The notes: a model not told the origin generated them from the letters alone. A stretch of 64,000 bases of DNA from Rubrivivax sp. (GCA_022843905.1 JALHMT010000026.1:1-64000); one strand, 5' to 3'. Positions 25,097 to 34,556 are shown, numbered from the stretch's first letter. A program made the numbers and translations.

Positions 25097-26413
25097 ATGA
25101 AACGCAGATCCTTTCTCCGTGCCGGCACAGCCGCCGCGCTGACGCCCTGGGCCTCGATGCAGGCCCTGGCCGCGACCACCGACGGCGCGGGCTACCGCGC
25201 CATGGTGTGCCTGTTCATGTTCGGCGGCAACGACGCCAACAACATGGTGGTGCCCACCGACACCACGCAGTTCGCGGCCTACCAGCGCGCCAGGCCCAAC
25301 CTGGCGCTGCCGCGCGCGCAGTTGCTGCCCATCGCGGCGGCCGGCGACTACGCGCTGCACCCGGCGATGGCCGGTCTGCAGGGCCTCGTCAACCGCGGCC
25401 AGGCGGCCGTGGTGGCCAATGTCGGCCCGCTCATGGTGCCGACCACGCGTGCGCAATGGCAGGCGCGCAGCGTGCCGCTGCCGGCCAACCTGTTCTCGCA
25501 CAGCGACCAGCAGGGCGCCTGGCAGAGTTCGGCCGTGGACGGACCCGCACGCGACGGCTGGGGCGGCCGTACCCTCGAACGCGTGCTGGCCGATGGCAGC
25601 CCCAATCGAGGTTACAGCGCCATCAGCGTGGCCGGAGGCAACCTCTGGGAAGCGGGCGACCGATCGCTGCAGCCTTACCGGGTGTCCTCGTCGGGCCGTT
25701 TCGGCTTCGACTTCTACCGGCCCGGCGCGACCGACCCTCTGGGGATCGCCATCGGAGCGACCTTGAACCAGCGCCGCAGCGACCCGCTGGAGCAGGCCTG
25801 GCTCGACGTGATGGGCCGCTCCATCGACAACCAGCGCGTGCTGACCCAGGCGCTGTCTGCATCGACGCTGAAGACCGTGTTTCCCGAGACGGGCCTGGGA
25901 CGCCAGTTGCGCATGATCGCCCGGCTCATCGCGGCACGCGGCCAGCTCGGCCTGTCGCGGCAGTGCTTCTTCTGCAGCATCGGTGGCTTCGACACCCACG
26001 GCGACGACCAGCTGCAGCGTCAGAACGAGTTGCTGGGAGAAATCAGTGCTGCCGTGGCCGCCTTCCATGCCGCCATCGAAGAGATGACCTTGTCCCGCGA
26101 CGTCACGCTGTTCACCGCCAGCGACTTCGGCCGCAACCTGCCCAGCAATGGTCAGGGCACCGACCATGGCTGGGGCAGCCATCACTTCGTCGTCGGCGGC
26201 TCGGTGCGGGGCGGGCGCATCGTGGGCCGCTTCCCGACGCTGGCCGTGGGCGGCCCCGACGACGCCGGCCAGGGCGTGTGGATCCCGACGATCTCGACCG
26301 ACCAGTTCGGCGGCGAACTGGCGCGCTGGTTCGGCGCCGAAGCGGCGATCGTCGATCAGGTCTTTCCCCGGTTGCGACATTTCGACCGCAACCTGGGATT
26401 GATGCTTGGATGA
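25097..26413 (+). CDS. DUF1501 family exported protein
   Basis: A 438-aa protein beginning with a Tat-like signal (MKRRSFLRAGTAAALTPWASM) and the DUF1501 core CLFMFGGNDANNMVVP near residue 40, with GGFDTHGDDQLQRQNELLGE and a sulfatase/phosphatase-like SDFGRN and HGWGSHH. The family has the alkaline-phosphatase/sulfatase fold. It is the regular partner of DUF1800 proteins and follows one here. Exact function unknown; both are predicted to act in the envelope. Confidence 0.88.
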   Translation: MKRRSFLRAGTAAALTPWASMQALAATTDGAGYRAMVCLFMFGGNDANNMVVPTDTTQFAAYQRARPNLALPRAQLLPIAAAGDYALHPAMAGLQGLVNRGQAAVVANVGPLMVPTTRAQWQARSVPLPANLFSHSDQQGAWQSSAVDGPARDGWGGRTLERVLADGSPNRGYSAISVAGGNLWEAGDRSLQPYRVSSSGRFGFDFYRPGATDPLGIAIGATLNQRRSDPLEQAWLDVMGRSIDNQRVLTQALSASTLKTVFPETGLGRQLRMIARLIAARGQLGLSRQCFFCSIGGFDTHGDDQLQRQNELLGEISAAVAAFHAAIEEMTLSRDVTLFTASDFGRNLPSNGQGTDHGWGSHHFVVGGSVRGGRIVGRFPTLAVGGPDDAGQGVWIPTISTDQFGGELARWFGAEAAIVDQVFPRLRHFDRNLGLMLG

Positions 26414-26498
26414 CTCGACGCTGGGGACCTCGAAGTCGCGTGTCTGGCCGGTGCCTGGCCCATCACGATCGCCCGGGCTGTGGCACAGTGCCGGCGCC

Positions 26499-27836
26499 AT
26501 GCACCCGAACCGGCCCACGCCCGTGTCCTTCACGATCTCCCGGCGCCGCCTGCTGCGCGCCGCGGCGGGCAGTGCCGCGCTGCTGGCCGGGCCGGCTGCC
26601 GTGCGTGCCACCGACGGCCCGCTCAGCGACTTCCGCCTGGCCGCAGAGTTCGAACCGCAGCAGGCGGTCTGGCTGGGCTACGACGCGGGCCACGAGGCCC
26701 TGACATCGCAGCTGGCGGCCGCGCTGTTGCCGCATGTCACGCTGAAGCTGATGCTGCGCGATGGCGCGGCGCTGGAGCAGGCCACGGCGCTGCTGCGGCC
26801 GCTGGGCTCGCCGGCGCAATCGGTCCAATACATGGTGGAGCCGGCCGCAGCCTTCTTCCTGCGCGACATGGCGGTGTTCGCCGCGGGGCCGGCGGGCCGT
26901 CTGGGCGTGGTCGATTTCCGCTGGAACGACTACGGCATGCCGGCGTGGTGCCGCCGCCGCCATGCCGGGGACGAGCGGCGCACTGCGGCCTGCAGCGTCG
27001 TGGCCGACCCGCGGCGCGACGGTGTCGAGCTGGCCATCGCGCGCCATGCCGGCGCCAGCCTGCACGAAAGCGAGCTGTACATGGAGGGCGGCGGTGTCGA
27101 GGTCAACGGCCGCGGCACGCTGATCGCCAACGCGGCGCTGTATGCCACGCGCAATCCGGGCCGTTCGCGCGCGGAACTGCAGAAGCACCTGCTGCAGCTG
27201 CCGGGCATCCGCCACGTCATCTGGCTGCCTGAAGGCCTGGCCGAAGACCCGCACCTGCGCGGCACCATCACCGGCCGGTACGTCGGCTGGGGCACGGGGG
27301 GCCACACCGACGAATTCGTGCGCTTCGCCGACCCTTCCACCGTGCTGCTGGCCTGGCCCGACGACGACGAGGCGGCGCGCCATCCGGTGGCGCGGCTGAA
27401 CCGCCAGCGCATGCAGCGCTGCTGGGACGTGCTGAGCCGATCGACCGACCAGGACGGCCGCCGGCTCAGGCTGCTGAAGGTGCCGATGCCCCGCACCATC
27501 GAGCGTGCGCTGTTCCTCTCGGCGGCCGCCGACCCGACCTGGTCGACGGGCTGGACGGCCGGCTACTTCCCCGCCCGCGAGAAGCGGCGCGAGGGGGACC
27601 GCGTGATCCAGGTGGCCACGGCCAGCTACCTCAACCACGTGGTGGCCAACGGCGTGGTGGTGCTGCCGGGCTTCGTCGAGCACGGCACGCCCCGGGCGCG
27701 CCAGGAGCGCGTGCGCAAGGTCTACGAGCAGGCCTTTCCCGGTCGCGAGATCGTCTTCGTCGACGCTATCAGCGCGCACTGGGTGGGCGGCGGGCCGCAC
27801 TGTGCCACCCTGTCGGAGCCGCGGGTCCGCGGCTGA
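26499..27836 (+). CDS. Agmatine deiminase/peptidylarginine deiminase-family protein with Tat signal
   Basis: A 445-aa protein of the porphyromonas-type PAD/agmatine deiminase family (guanidine-modifying pentein fold). Visible are FFLRDMAVF, the ESELYMEGGGVEVNGRG metal/substrate region, GGHTDEFVRF (His/Asp pair) and the C-terminal nucleophile Cys435 in GGGPHCATL. The N-terminus has a consensus twin-arginine signal SRRRLLRAAAGSAALLAG, so the enzyme should be exported folded. This is unlike cytosolic AguA of polyamine synthesis. The start at 26499 is chosen because it precedes the Tat motif; longer frames have no support. Could deiminate agmatine or C-terminal peptidyl-arginine. Confidence 0.82.
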   Translation: MHPNRPTPVSFTISRRRLLRAAAGSAALLAGPAAVRATDGPLSDFRLAAEFEPQQAVWLGYDAGHEALTSQLAAALLPHVTLKLMLRDGAALEQATALLRPLGSPAQSVQYMVEPAAAFFLRDMAVFAAGPAGRLGVVDFRWNDYGMPAWCRRRHAGDERRTAACSVVADPRRDGVELAIARHAGASLHESELYMEGGGVEVNGRGTLIANAALYATRNPGRSRAELQKHLLQLPGIRHVIWLPEGLAEDPHLRGTITGRYVGWGTGGHTDEFVRFADPSTVLLAWPDDDEAARHPVARLNRQRMQRCWDVLSRSTDQDGRRLRLLKVPMPRTIERALFLSAAADPTWSTGWTAGYFPAREKRREGDRVIQVATASYLNHVVANGVVVLPGFVEHGTPRARQERVRKVYEQAFPGREIVFVDAISAHWVGGGPHCATLSEPRVRG

Positions 27837-27875
27837 CGGCGCCGGGGCCGGGGCGGGGGGCGCCGCCGTCGGCCT

Positions 27876-29039
27876 TCAGCCCCGCAACGCGGCGATGAAG
27901 GCCTCGCAGCGTGCAAGCTGTTCCAGGCTCACGTACTCGTCGGCCTGGTGCGCCTGGTTGATGCTGCCGGGGCCGCACACCACGGTGGAGATGCCCGCGC
28001 GCTGGAACAGGCCGGCCTCGGTGCCGAAGGCCACCAGCGTGGTCGCGGTCGCGCCCGACAGCTTCTTGGCCAGCGTCACCGCCGCTTCGTCCTCGCGCGC
28101 CTGGAAGGCGGGCATCGAGCAGATCGTCTCGAAGCGGAAGCCGGTGGCCGGGTCGACCGCCTTCATCGCCGGTTCCAGCCGCGCCGCCGCGTCGAGCACG
28201 CTGCGCTGCATCGCCTGCTCGTCGGTGCCGGGCAGGTTGCGGAACTCGTAGTGGAAGTGGCAGTCCTCGGGCACCACGTTGTCGGCGATGCCCCCCTGCA
28301 CGACGCCCACGGCCGACGTGGTGTAGGGCACGTCGAAGCCTTCGAAGCGCGGGCCTTCGGCGCGCCAGCGATCGCCCATGTCGGCGATGTGGCCGATGAG
28401 GCGGGCACCGGCTTCGATGGCGTTGACGGCAAAGGGCGTGAGCGAGGAATGCGCTGCGCGGCCCTTGATGCAGCAGCGCCAGCGGTGCACGCCCTTGTGC
28501 GCGATGGCCGGGATCATCATCGTGGGCTCGCCGACGATGCACAGCTCGGGCGCGAGGCCGGCCTCGCGCAGGTCGGCGATGAGGTTCATCGCGCCCCAGC
28601 CTCCCACCTCCTCGTCGTAGCTGAAGGCGTAGTGCACGGCAAACGGCAGGTCGGCTTCGAGGAAGTCCCGCGCCTGCGCCACGGCCAGGCCGATGAAGCC
28701 CTTCATGTCGGCACTGCCGCGGCCGTACAGGCGCTGGTCCTGCACCAGGGCCGAGGTCGGCTCCATGGTCCAGGCCTGACCGTCCCAGGGCACGGTGTCG
28801 GTGTGGCCGGACAGGATCACGCCGCCGGGCTTGCCTGCGCCCAGCGTGGCGAACAGGTTGGCCTTGCGGCGTTCGGCGTCCCAGGTCAGCCGCGGCGTCA
28901 CGCCCAGGCTGCGCAGGTGGTCGGCGATGCACTCGATGACCGGCAGGTTCGACTGATGGCTGACCGTGGGCATCTGCACCAGGCGGCGTGCCCATTCCAG
29001 CGAGGCAGGCGAGAGCGGTATTGCAGGTGGTTGGCTCAT
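27876..29039 (-). CDS. argE: Acetylornithine deacetylase
   Basis: M20 metallopeptidase-family enzyme, 387 aa, releasing ornithine from N-acetylornithine. Metal and catalytic residues: H79 and D81 in SGHTDTVPW, D111 in GRGSADMKG, E143/E144 in DEEVGGWG. The dimerisation domain lies around 180-290. Convergent with the deiminase gene (39-base gap). Other M20 deacylases look alike, but length and motifs fit ArgE of Burkholderiales. Confidence 0.9.
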   Translation of the reverse strand: MSQPPAIPLSPASLEWARRLVQMPTVSHQSNLPVIECIADHLRSLGVTPRLTWDAERRKANLFATLGAGKPGGVILSGHTDTVPWDGQAWTMEPTSALVQDQRLYGRGSADMKGFIGLAVAQARDFLEADLPFAVHYAFSYDEEVGGWGAMNLIADLREAGLAPELCIVGEPTMMIPAIAHKGVHRWRCCIKGRAAHSSLTPFAVNAIEAGARLIGHIADMGDRWRAEGPRFEGFDVPYTTSAVGVVQGGIADNVVPEDCHFHYEFRNLPGTDEQAMQRSVLDAAARLEPAMKAVDPATGFRFETICSMPAFQAREDEAAVTLAKKLSGATATTLVAFGTEAGLFQRAGISTVVCGPGSINQAHQADEYVSLEQLARCEAFIAALRG

Positions 29040-29071
29040 CTCTTCATGGTAACGCCGCCGCTTTTGGGGGG

Positions 29072-29085
29072 TTGATCAATGTCAA
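29072..29085. promoter_or_regulatory. Candidate FNR/Anr-type site between argE and the response regulator
   Basis: TTGAT-CAAT-GTCAA matches the TTGAT-N4-ATCAA half-site pair at nine of ten positions. It lies 33 bases before the argE start and about 165 bases before the response regulator start in the intergenic region. One match only; could be chance. Confidence 0.35.
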
Positions 29086-29250
29086 ATCACCGTCATCGGT
29101 CGGATGTGTCCAGGCATCACCAGAGATGCGTCCCGACAAGCCCTGTCGTTTTATGCATCACGCCCCGAAGATCAGCATCTCCCCTGCCCCGCAGGGCTCC
29201 CGGATGTGCTGGAATATCCATTACTCTTCATCCCGCAACCCCCCATTCAC

Positions 29251-29937
29251 ATGCTTCCCCGCACCCTTGCACTTGTAGACGACGACAAGGAATACACCGA
29301 ATTCCTGTCACAGCACCTGCGCGATCAGGGCGTCCGCGTCGATGTCTTCTCCGACAGCAGCGACCTGCTGGCCTCCGAAGGGGCCTACACCTACGACTTC
29401 TACATCGTCGACCTGATGCTGCCCGGCGTCGACGGCGTCGAGACCATACGCATCCTGCGCCGGCGCACCTCGGCCGGCGTGCTGGTGGTGTCGGGCAAGC
29501 TCGCGCCCGATGTCTTCAAGCAGGTCGTCGAAGCCGGTGCGGACATGTACCTGGCCAAGCCGGTGCAGTTCGAACAGGTCGTCATCGCGCTGCATGCCGT
29601 GCAGCGCCGTGTCGATGCCGTGGGCCAGGTGGCCACCACCTGGAAGCTCGACCGCCACAGCGGCCAGCTCGTCGCGCCCGACGGCGCGCGTGTCGATCTC
29701 AGCGAAGCCGACCTCGCGGTGATGGAGTGCTTCATCGAGGCGCAGGGTGCGGCCGTGGCGCGCGAGACCTTGCTGCAGCGCCTGGGTCGTGCCGCCGCGG
29801 CGGACGCCGACGACGGCCTGAACGCGACCATCTACCGCCTGCGCCGCCGCATCGAGCGCGCCACGCCGATGCTGGTGCCGCTGCAGTCGCGCTCGCGCGT
29901 GGGCTACGTCTTCCGGGCGCCGCTCACGCTGGCCTGA
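29251..29937 (+). CDS. Two-component response regulator, OmpR/PhoB-type
   Basis: A 228-aa regulator. Receiver domain (residues 5-118): acidic D10/D11, phospho-acceptor D54 in YIVDLMLPG, S81 and K103 (LAKPV). The C-terminal winged-helix (about 135-225) ends in TIYRLRRRIERATP...SRVGYVFRAP, typical Trans_reg_C, though the domain is somewhat degenerate. The start at 29251 is preferred over one 49 codons upstream because it begins at the first beta strand. It faces a histidine kinase gene (30-base gap, convergent), probably its partner. Confidence 0.85.
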   Translation: MLPRTLALVDDDKEYTEFLSQHLRDQGVRVDVFSDSSDLLASEGAYTYDFYIVDLMLPGVDGVETIRILRRRTSAGVLVVSGKLAPDVFKQVVEAGADMYLAKPVQFEQVVIALHAVQRRVDAVGQVATTWKLDRHSGQLVAPDGARVDLSEADLAVMECFIEAQGAAVARETLLQRLGRAAAADADDGLNATIYRLRRRIERATPMLVPLQSRSRVGYVFRAPLTLA

Positions 29938-29967
29938 ACCCGCAGGCGCTGCGGCGTCGCGGGCCGC

Positions 29968-32382
29968 TCAGGGTTCCTGGGAAGACTGCGTGATGACGAG
30001 CCGCATCGTCACCTCGCCGGGCACGTTGCTGGCCACCAGCACCTGCCCGCCGTGCCGTTCCATCACCCGGTGCACGATGTACAGGCCCAGGCCGTGACCC
30101 GCGGCGTGCCGGCCCAGGCGACCGCGCTCGCCGCGCTGGAACATCCGGGGCAGCAGCTCGGCCTCGAAGCCCGTGCCCCGGTCGGTGACGTCGATGATGA
30201 GCGCCAGCGGGTCGTCGCTGTCGGTCAGCCGCACCGTCACCGGGGAGTCGGGTGGCGCGTACTTCAGCGCGTTGGACATCAGGTTGCGCAGCGCCAGGCG
30301 CATCAGGCCCATGTCCATCGTGGCCGTGCGCGTGCTCGTTTCGCGCAGCACCTGCACGCGTGCCCTGTCGTTGGCCGGCAGGTCGGCCAGGGCCACGGCC
30401 ACCAGGGTGTCGATGTCGGTGTCATCGCCCATCGCCTGGCCCGAGCCGACCAGCAGTGACGCCGCCGCAAGCGTGTTGTCCACGCCGGCCAGCACGTGGC
30501 CCATCACGTCGCGGGCGCGCTGCAGCCGGTCGGCCACGGCGCTCTTGCCGCTGCCGGCCAGTGCAGCGGCGGCGCTCTGCAGCGCGGCCGAGGCGTTGTT
30601 CAGCGGTTGCCGGACCTCGTGCGCCAGCACACGCAGCATGTCGTTGCGCTCGTTCAGCAGCTCGTCCAGATGCTCGGCATGGCGCTGCAGCTGCACGCGC
30701 AGCTGGTGTTCGCGCCGCAGCTCGGTCCTGCGTGCGAGCTGCTCGGTGATGTCCTGCATTGCCCCCACGCAGCGCACCGGCAGGCCGTTCTCGTATTCCA
30801 GCGTGCCGGCCATGCGCACCCACAGGGAGCGCCCGTTCGCGGTGGTCATCTGCGCTTCCAGGTCGAACGGTCCGGCCCCTGCCAGCGCCGCAGCCAGGGC
30901 CTCGCGCAGCCGCCTGCGGGCGTCGCGGTTGAAGTAGCCCAGCCCTTCCGACACGTCCAGGCGGTAACCGAGCGGCCGCTCATGGATGCGGCAGACCTCG
31001 GCGGACCAGGTGACCTGCTCGCTGCGCAGGTCGATCTCCCAGCCGCCGACGCCGGCGATGCGCCCGGTGCGGTCGAGGAAGGCCCGGCTGTCACGCAGCG
31101 CCTTTTCGATCTCGCGCAGGCGGCTGATGTCACGCAGGGTCTTGGCCACGCCGATCACGCGGCGTTCACTGTCGCGGATGGGCGACATCACCACCGACAC
31201 CGGCACCGTCCGGCCGCCGCGGTCGGCCAGCTCGGTCTCGAACGGGGCGACCGGATCGCCGCCGACCAGGCGCGCGATGCGCTGGCGCAGGGCCGCGTCG
31301 TCGGGGTCGCCCAGCAGGATGGCGCAAGGGCGGCCCCGGGCCTCGGCCTCGGTGTGCCCGAACAGCCGCGTCGCGCCTTCGTTCCAGTCGGTGATGGTGC
31401 CGTCGAGCGCCAGCCCCAGGATGGCGTCGTCGGTGTGCTCCACCAGAGCGGCCAGGCGACCTCGGAGGGCCTGCGCGTGGCGCTCGGCGGTGACGTCGAT
31501 CGTCAGTGCCGCGAAGCCTTGCACACGGCCGCCTTCCTGCGCGTGCGGGATGAGCTGGATCTGCATCCGGCGCTCCTGTCCCAGCACCGTGAAGTCGCCT
31601 TCGAAAGTGCTGGCCCGGCCGGCCTTCGCCACGTCGACGTACGGCTTCAGTGCATTGAAGCGGTCGGGCCGCAACAGGCTGTCCAGCCGGCGCCCGAGGA
31701 TCTCGTGGGGCGGCGTGCCGCTCCAGCGGCCGTGCGTGGCGTTGGCGTAGACGTTGCAGAAGTTGGCGTCCCACACGGTCACCGACACTGGCAGGTCGTC
31801 CAGCACCGAGTTCAGGGACGCGATGTGGCCCGCCAGCTCGACTTCCACACGGCGGCGCGCCTGCTCGCGCAGTTGCAGCGCCTGTGCCACCAGGCGCGCC
31901 AGCATCTGCAGCTGCTCGCGTTGCGACGGGGTCAGGGTGCGGGGGTGGCGGTCGATGACGCACAGGGTGCCCAGGCGTTCGCCGCCGTCCGGCATCTCGA
32001 TCGGCGCGGCGGCGTAGAAGCGGATGCCCGGCGCGCCGGTGACCAGCGGGTTGGCACGGAAGCGCGCGTCCTGCGACGCATCGTGCACTTCGAAGACGTC
32101 GCCCTGCTCGATGGCGTGGGAGCAGAAGGCCACGTCGCGCGAGGTCTGTCGCACGCCGCCCAGGCCCAGCTCGGCCTTGAACCACTGGCGCTCGGCATCG
32201 ACGAAGCTGATCAGCGCGATCGGGGTGCCGAGCAGCGAGGCCGCCAGGTTGGCCATCGTGTCGAACATCGGTTCGGCATCGGTGTCCAGGATGCCGAGCG
32301 CGTGCAGACGCTCCAGGCGCCGCGCTTCGTCGACGGCTGGCAGGGAGGTCGGGGTCGGGGACGGGTCCATCGAGCGGATCAT
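29968..32382 (-). CDS. GAF/PAS sensor histidine kinase
   Basis: An 804-aa kinase with no membrane segment. N-terminal GAF domain (about 15-165; LGTPIALISFVDAERQWFKA, FCSHAI), then three PAS/PAC modules (about 185-300, 305-425, 430-550), then the H-box LAHEVRQPLNN (His588) and an HATPase domain (N-box NLMSNALKYA, DRGTGF, GHGLGLYIV). The H-box has R-Q-P, common in soluble multi-PAS kinases. Start 32382 or 32370; neither has a strong ribosome binding site. Likely partner is the convergent response regulator next door. The sensed signal is not evident. Confidence 0.85.
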   Translation of the reverse strand: MIRSMDPSPTPTSLPAVDEARRLERLHALGILDTDAEPMFDTMANLAASLLGTPIALISFVDAERQWFKAELGLGGVRQTSRDVAFCSHAIEQGDVFEVHDASQDARFRANPLVTGAPGIRFYAAAPIEMPDGGERLGTLCVIDRHPRTLTPSQREQLQMLARLVAQALQLREQARRRVEVELAGHIASLNSVLDDLPVSVTVWDANFCNVYANATHGRWSGTPPHEILGRRLDSLLRPDRFNALKPYVDVAKAGRASTFEGDFTVLGQERRMQIQLIPHAQEGGRVQGFAALTIDVTAERHAQALRGRLAALVEHTDDAILGLALDGTITDWNEGATRLFGHTEAEARGRPCAILLGDPDDAALRQRIARLVGGDPVAPFETELADRGGRTVPVSVVMSPIRDSERRVIGVAKTLRDISRLREIEKALRDSRAFLDRTGRIAGVGGWEIDLRSEQVTWSAEVCRIHERPLGYRLDVSEGLGYFNRDARRRLREALAAALAGAGPFDLEAQMTTANGRSLWVRMAGTLEYENGLPVRCVGAMQDITEQLARRTELRREHQLRVQLQRHAEHLDELLNERNDMLRVLAHEVRQPLNNASAALQSAAAALAGSGKSAVADRLQRARDVMGHVLAGVDNTLAAASLLVGSGQAMGDDTDIDTLVAVALADLPANDRARVQVLRETSTRTATMDMGLMRLALRNLMSNALKYAPPDSPVTVRLTDSDDPLALIIDVTDRGTGFEAELLPRMFQRGERGRLGRHAAGHGLGLYIVHRVMERHGGQVLVASNVPGEVTMRLVITQSSQEP

Positions 32383-32427
32383 TTTGCATGTCCGGGACAG
32401 GGCGGGCGGGCCCGTTAGCATCCGTTC

Positions 32428-33387
32428 ATGACTGCATCTCTGCCGACCGGCCTCGACCCGTCTTCGCTGCAGGCCGCAAGAGGCCGCATTGCCGCCGATG
32501 TGCGGCGCACGCCGCTGTGGCGACTGCCCGGCGCAGCGCTCGGCCTGGACGTGGCCGAAGTGGCGCTGAAGCTCGAACACCTGCAGGTCGGCGGCAGCTT
32601 CAAGGCGCGTGGCATGTTCAACCGCATGCGCTCGCTGCCCTTGCCGGCGGCCGGCGTGGTCATCGCGTCGGGGGGCAATGCCGGCATCGCCGTGGCCACG
32701 GCAGCACGCGCCATGGGGGTGCCGTGCGAGGTCTTCCTGCCCGAACTGGCCAGCCCGGCCAAGCGCCAGGCGCTGGCTGCGCTGGGGGCGCGCGTGGTGG
32801 TGCAGGGCGCCGTCTACGTCGAGGCCTTCGAGGCCTGCGTGGCGCGCCAGCGGGACAGCGGCGCGTTGCTGATGCATGCCTACGACCAGCCCGAGGTGGT
32901 GGCCGGCGCCGCCACGCTGGCCGCCGAGATCGAGGACGAAGGCGGCCTGCCCGACCGGGTGCTGGTCAGCGTCGGCGGCGGCGGGCTGATCGCCGGCGTC
33001 GCGGCCTGGTGCGCCGGCCGCTGCCGGGTCGAGGCGCTGGAGCCCGAGCGCGCGCCGACGCTGCATGCCGCGCGTGCGGCGGGCCAGCCCGTCGATGTCG
33101 ATGTGTCCGGGGTGGCTGCCGATTCCCTGGGGGCCCGGCGCATCGGGCAGATCGCCTGGGATGTGAGCCAGCACTTCGTTTCGGACGCCCATCTGCTGAG
33201 CGATGACGACATCCGTCAGGCTCAGCTGCGGATGTGGCGTGAGTTCCGGCTGGCGGTGGAGCCGGCTGCCGCGCTGCCGCTGGCGGCGCTGTGGAGCGGC
33301 GTCGTGCGGCCGGCGCCGCACGAGTGTGTGGCCGTGGTGGTTTGCGGCGGCAACGTTGACCCCTCTACGCTCTCGGTCGCCCCCTGA
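32428..33387 (+). CDS. PLP-dependent threonine/serine dehydratase-family protein
   Basis: Fold-type II PLP enzyme of 319 aa. The Schiff-base K59 sits in GGSFKARG, the SGGNAGIAVA loop binds the substrate carboxylate and VSVGGGGLIAG the cofactor phosphate. No C-terminal ACT regulatory domain, so it is of the short catabolic or serine racemase/dehydratase-like type. Divergent from the histidine kinase gene across 45 bases. Threonine versus serine or 3-hydroxyaspartate specificity cannot be decided. Confidence 0.82.
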   Translation: MTASLPTGLDPSSLQAARGRIAADVRRTPLWRLPGAALGLDVAEVALKLEHLQVGGSFKARGMFNRMRSLPLPAAGVVIASGGNAGIAVATAARAMGVPCEVFLPELASPAKRQALAALGARVVVQGAVYVEAFEACVARQRDSGALLMHAYDQPEVVAGAATLAAEIEDEGGLPDRVLVSVGGGGLIAGVAAWCAGRCRVEALEPERAPTLHAARAAGQPVDVDVSGVAADSLGARRIGQIAWDVSQHFVSDAHLLSDDDIRQAQLRMWREFRLAVEPAAALPLAALWSGVVRPAPHECVAVVVCGGNVDPSTLSVAP

Positions 33388-33511
33388 CTCAATGCGCCGA
33401 TCCGTCGTGTCGCACCGTGTGACTCAGCGCACCCTGTGCTGCTGGACCATCATGCAGAATTCGCCTCTAGCCTGGGGCCTCGCCCGGGCTTTCGAACGGA
33501 GTCCTAGCAAT

Positions 33512-34468
33512 ATGTCACCGCGCCTTGCCCGCTGCGCCGCTTTCACCCTTCTGGTCGCCCTGGTGGCCACCGTACTGGCTTTGCCTGCCGCCGCCCAGAC
33601 CATGGTGCGCGTGCAGACCACGGAAGGGCCGATCGACCTGACGCTGAAGGACGCCGAGACGCCGCTGACGGTGGCCAACTTCCTGGGTTACGTACAGCGC
33701 CTGCAGTACGACGCCGGCATCTTCCACCGTCTGGCCAGGGGTTTCGTGCTGCAGGGCGGCGGTTTCAACTGGAACGACTCCGCGACTGCGAAGCTGTCGT
33801 CCGTCACCACCACCGGGTCGGTGCAGAACGAGTACAGCCCCAGCCGCCCGAACGTGCGCGGCACGGTGGCCATGGCCAAGGTGGGCGGTAATCCGAACAG
33901 CGCGACGAGCCAGTGGTTCGTCAACCTCAAGGACAACACCACCATCCTGAACGAGTCGCAGAACGGCGGCTTCACGGTCTTCGCCACAGTGACGGCGCCC
34001 AGCATGGCGATCGTCGACCGGCTGGCTGCCTATGAGGTGGTCAACGCCGCGGGCTGCGGCACCGCTTTCGGCGGCAGCTCCAGTAGCACCAGCGCGCTGG
34101 GGGAACTGCCGCTGTCGCCGACCCTCCGCGACAAGCTCTCGTCGCAGACGCTGACCTGCGGCGACATCAACGCTCGCAACCTGGCCTACATCACCGGGGT
34201 GCGCCAGTTGCCGGCTGCGGCCACGTTGTCGGAATCCGACCGCATCTTCAACTATCTTGAAGCCGCCTATCCGCAGTACGCCGCGCCTGCCAGTGTCACG
34301 TCGCTGACCGAGTCGGGCTACTACTACCGCTATTACGCCAGCACGAAGTCCTATGTCGGTACGAAGGACGGCAAGGTCTGGTACCTGGTACCTGCGATCG
34401 ACGGCAACATCAACCTGCTGGGCAACGTGACCGACTGGTTGGGCGTGGCCGCCGCTGCGGGGTACTGA
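33512..34468 (+). CDS. Secreted cyclophilin-type peptidyl-prolyl isomerase with extra C-terminal module
   Basis: A 318-aa protein. Signal peptide (residues 1-29, cleavage after PAAAQ), then a PpiA-like cyclophilin domain (about 30-200): FHRLARGFVLQGGGF, GTVAMAKVGGNPNSATSQWFVNL. The C-terminal 80 residues (about 238-318) form a separate aromatic-rich module: ESDRIFNYLEAAYPQYAAP, then GYYYRYYAST, then GTKDGKVWYLVP. This module recurs from memory at the C-terminus of other secreted Burkholderiales proteins. The start at 33512 gives the signal peptide and has a GGAG eight to eleven bases upstream. Confidence 0.85.
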   Translation: MSPRLARCAAFTLLVALVATVLALPAAAQTMVRVQTTEGPIDLTLKDAETPLTVANFLGYVQRLQYDAGIFHRLARGFVLQGGGFNWNDSATAKLSSVTTTGSVQNEYSPSRPNVRGTVAMAKVGGNPNSATSQWFVNLKDNTTILNESQNGGFTVFATVTAPSMAIVDRLAAYEVVNAAGCGTAFGGSSSSTSALGELPLSPTLRDKLSSQTLTCGDINARNLAYITGVRQLPAAATLSESDRIFNYLEAAYPQYAAPASVTSLTESGYYYRYYASTKSYVGTKDGKVWYLVPAIDGNINLLGNVTDWLGVAAAAGY

Positions 34469-34556
34469 CGCGCCCTGGGCTGTCGGCCGACGCGGTGCTT
34501 GCGGCCGAGGTCGCAATTGGTCAGTCGCTGCCGTGCGGCGCGGGCTGCGTGCCCGT

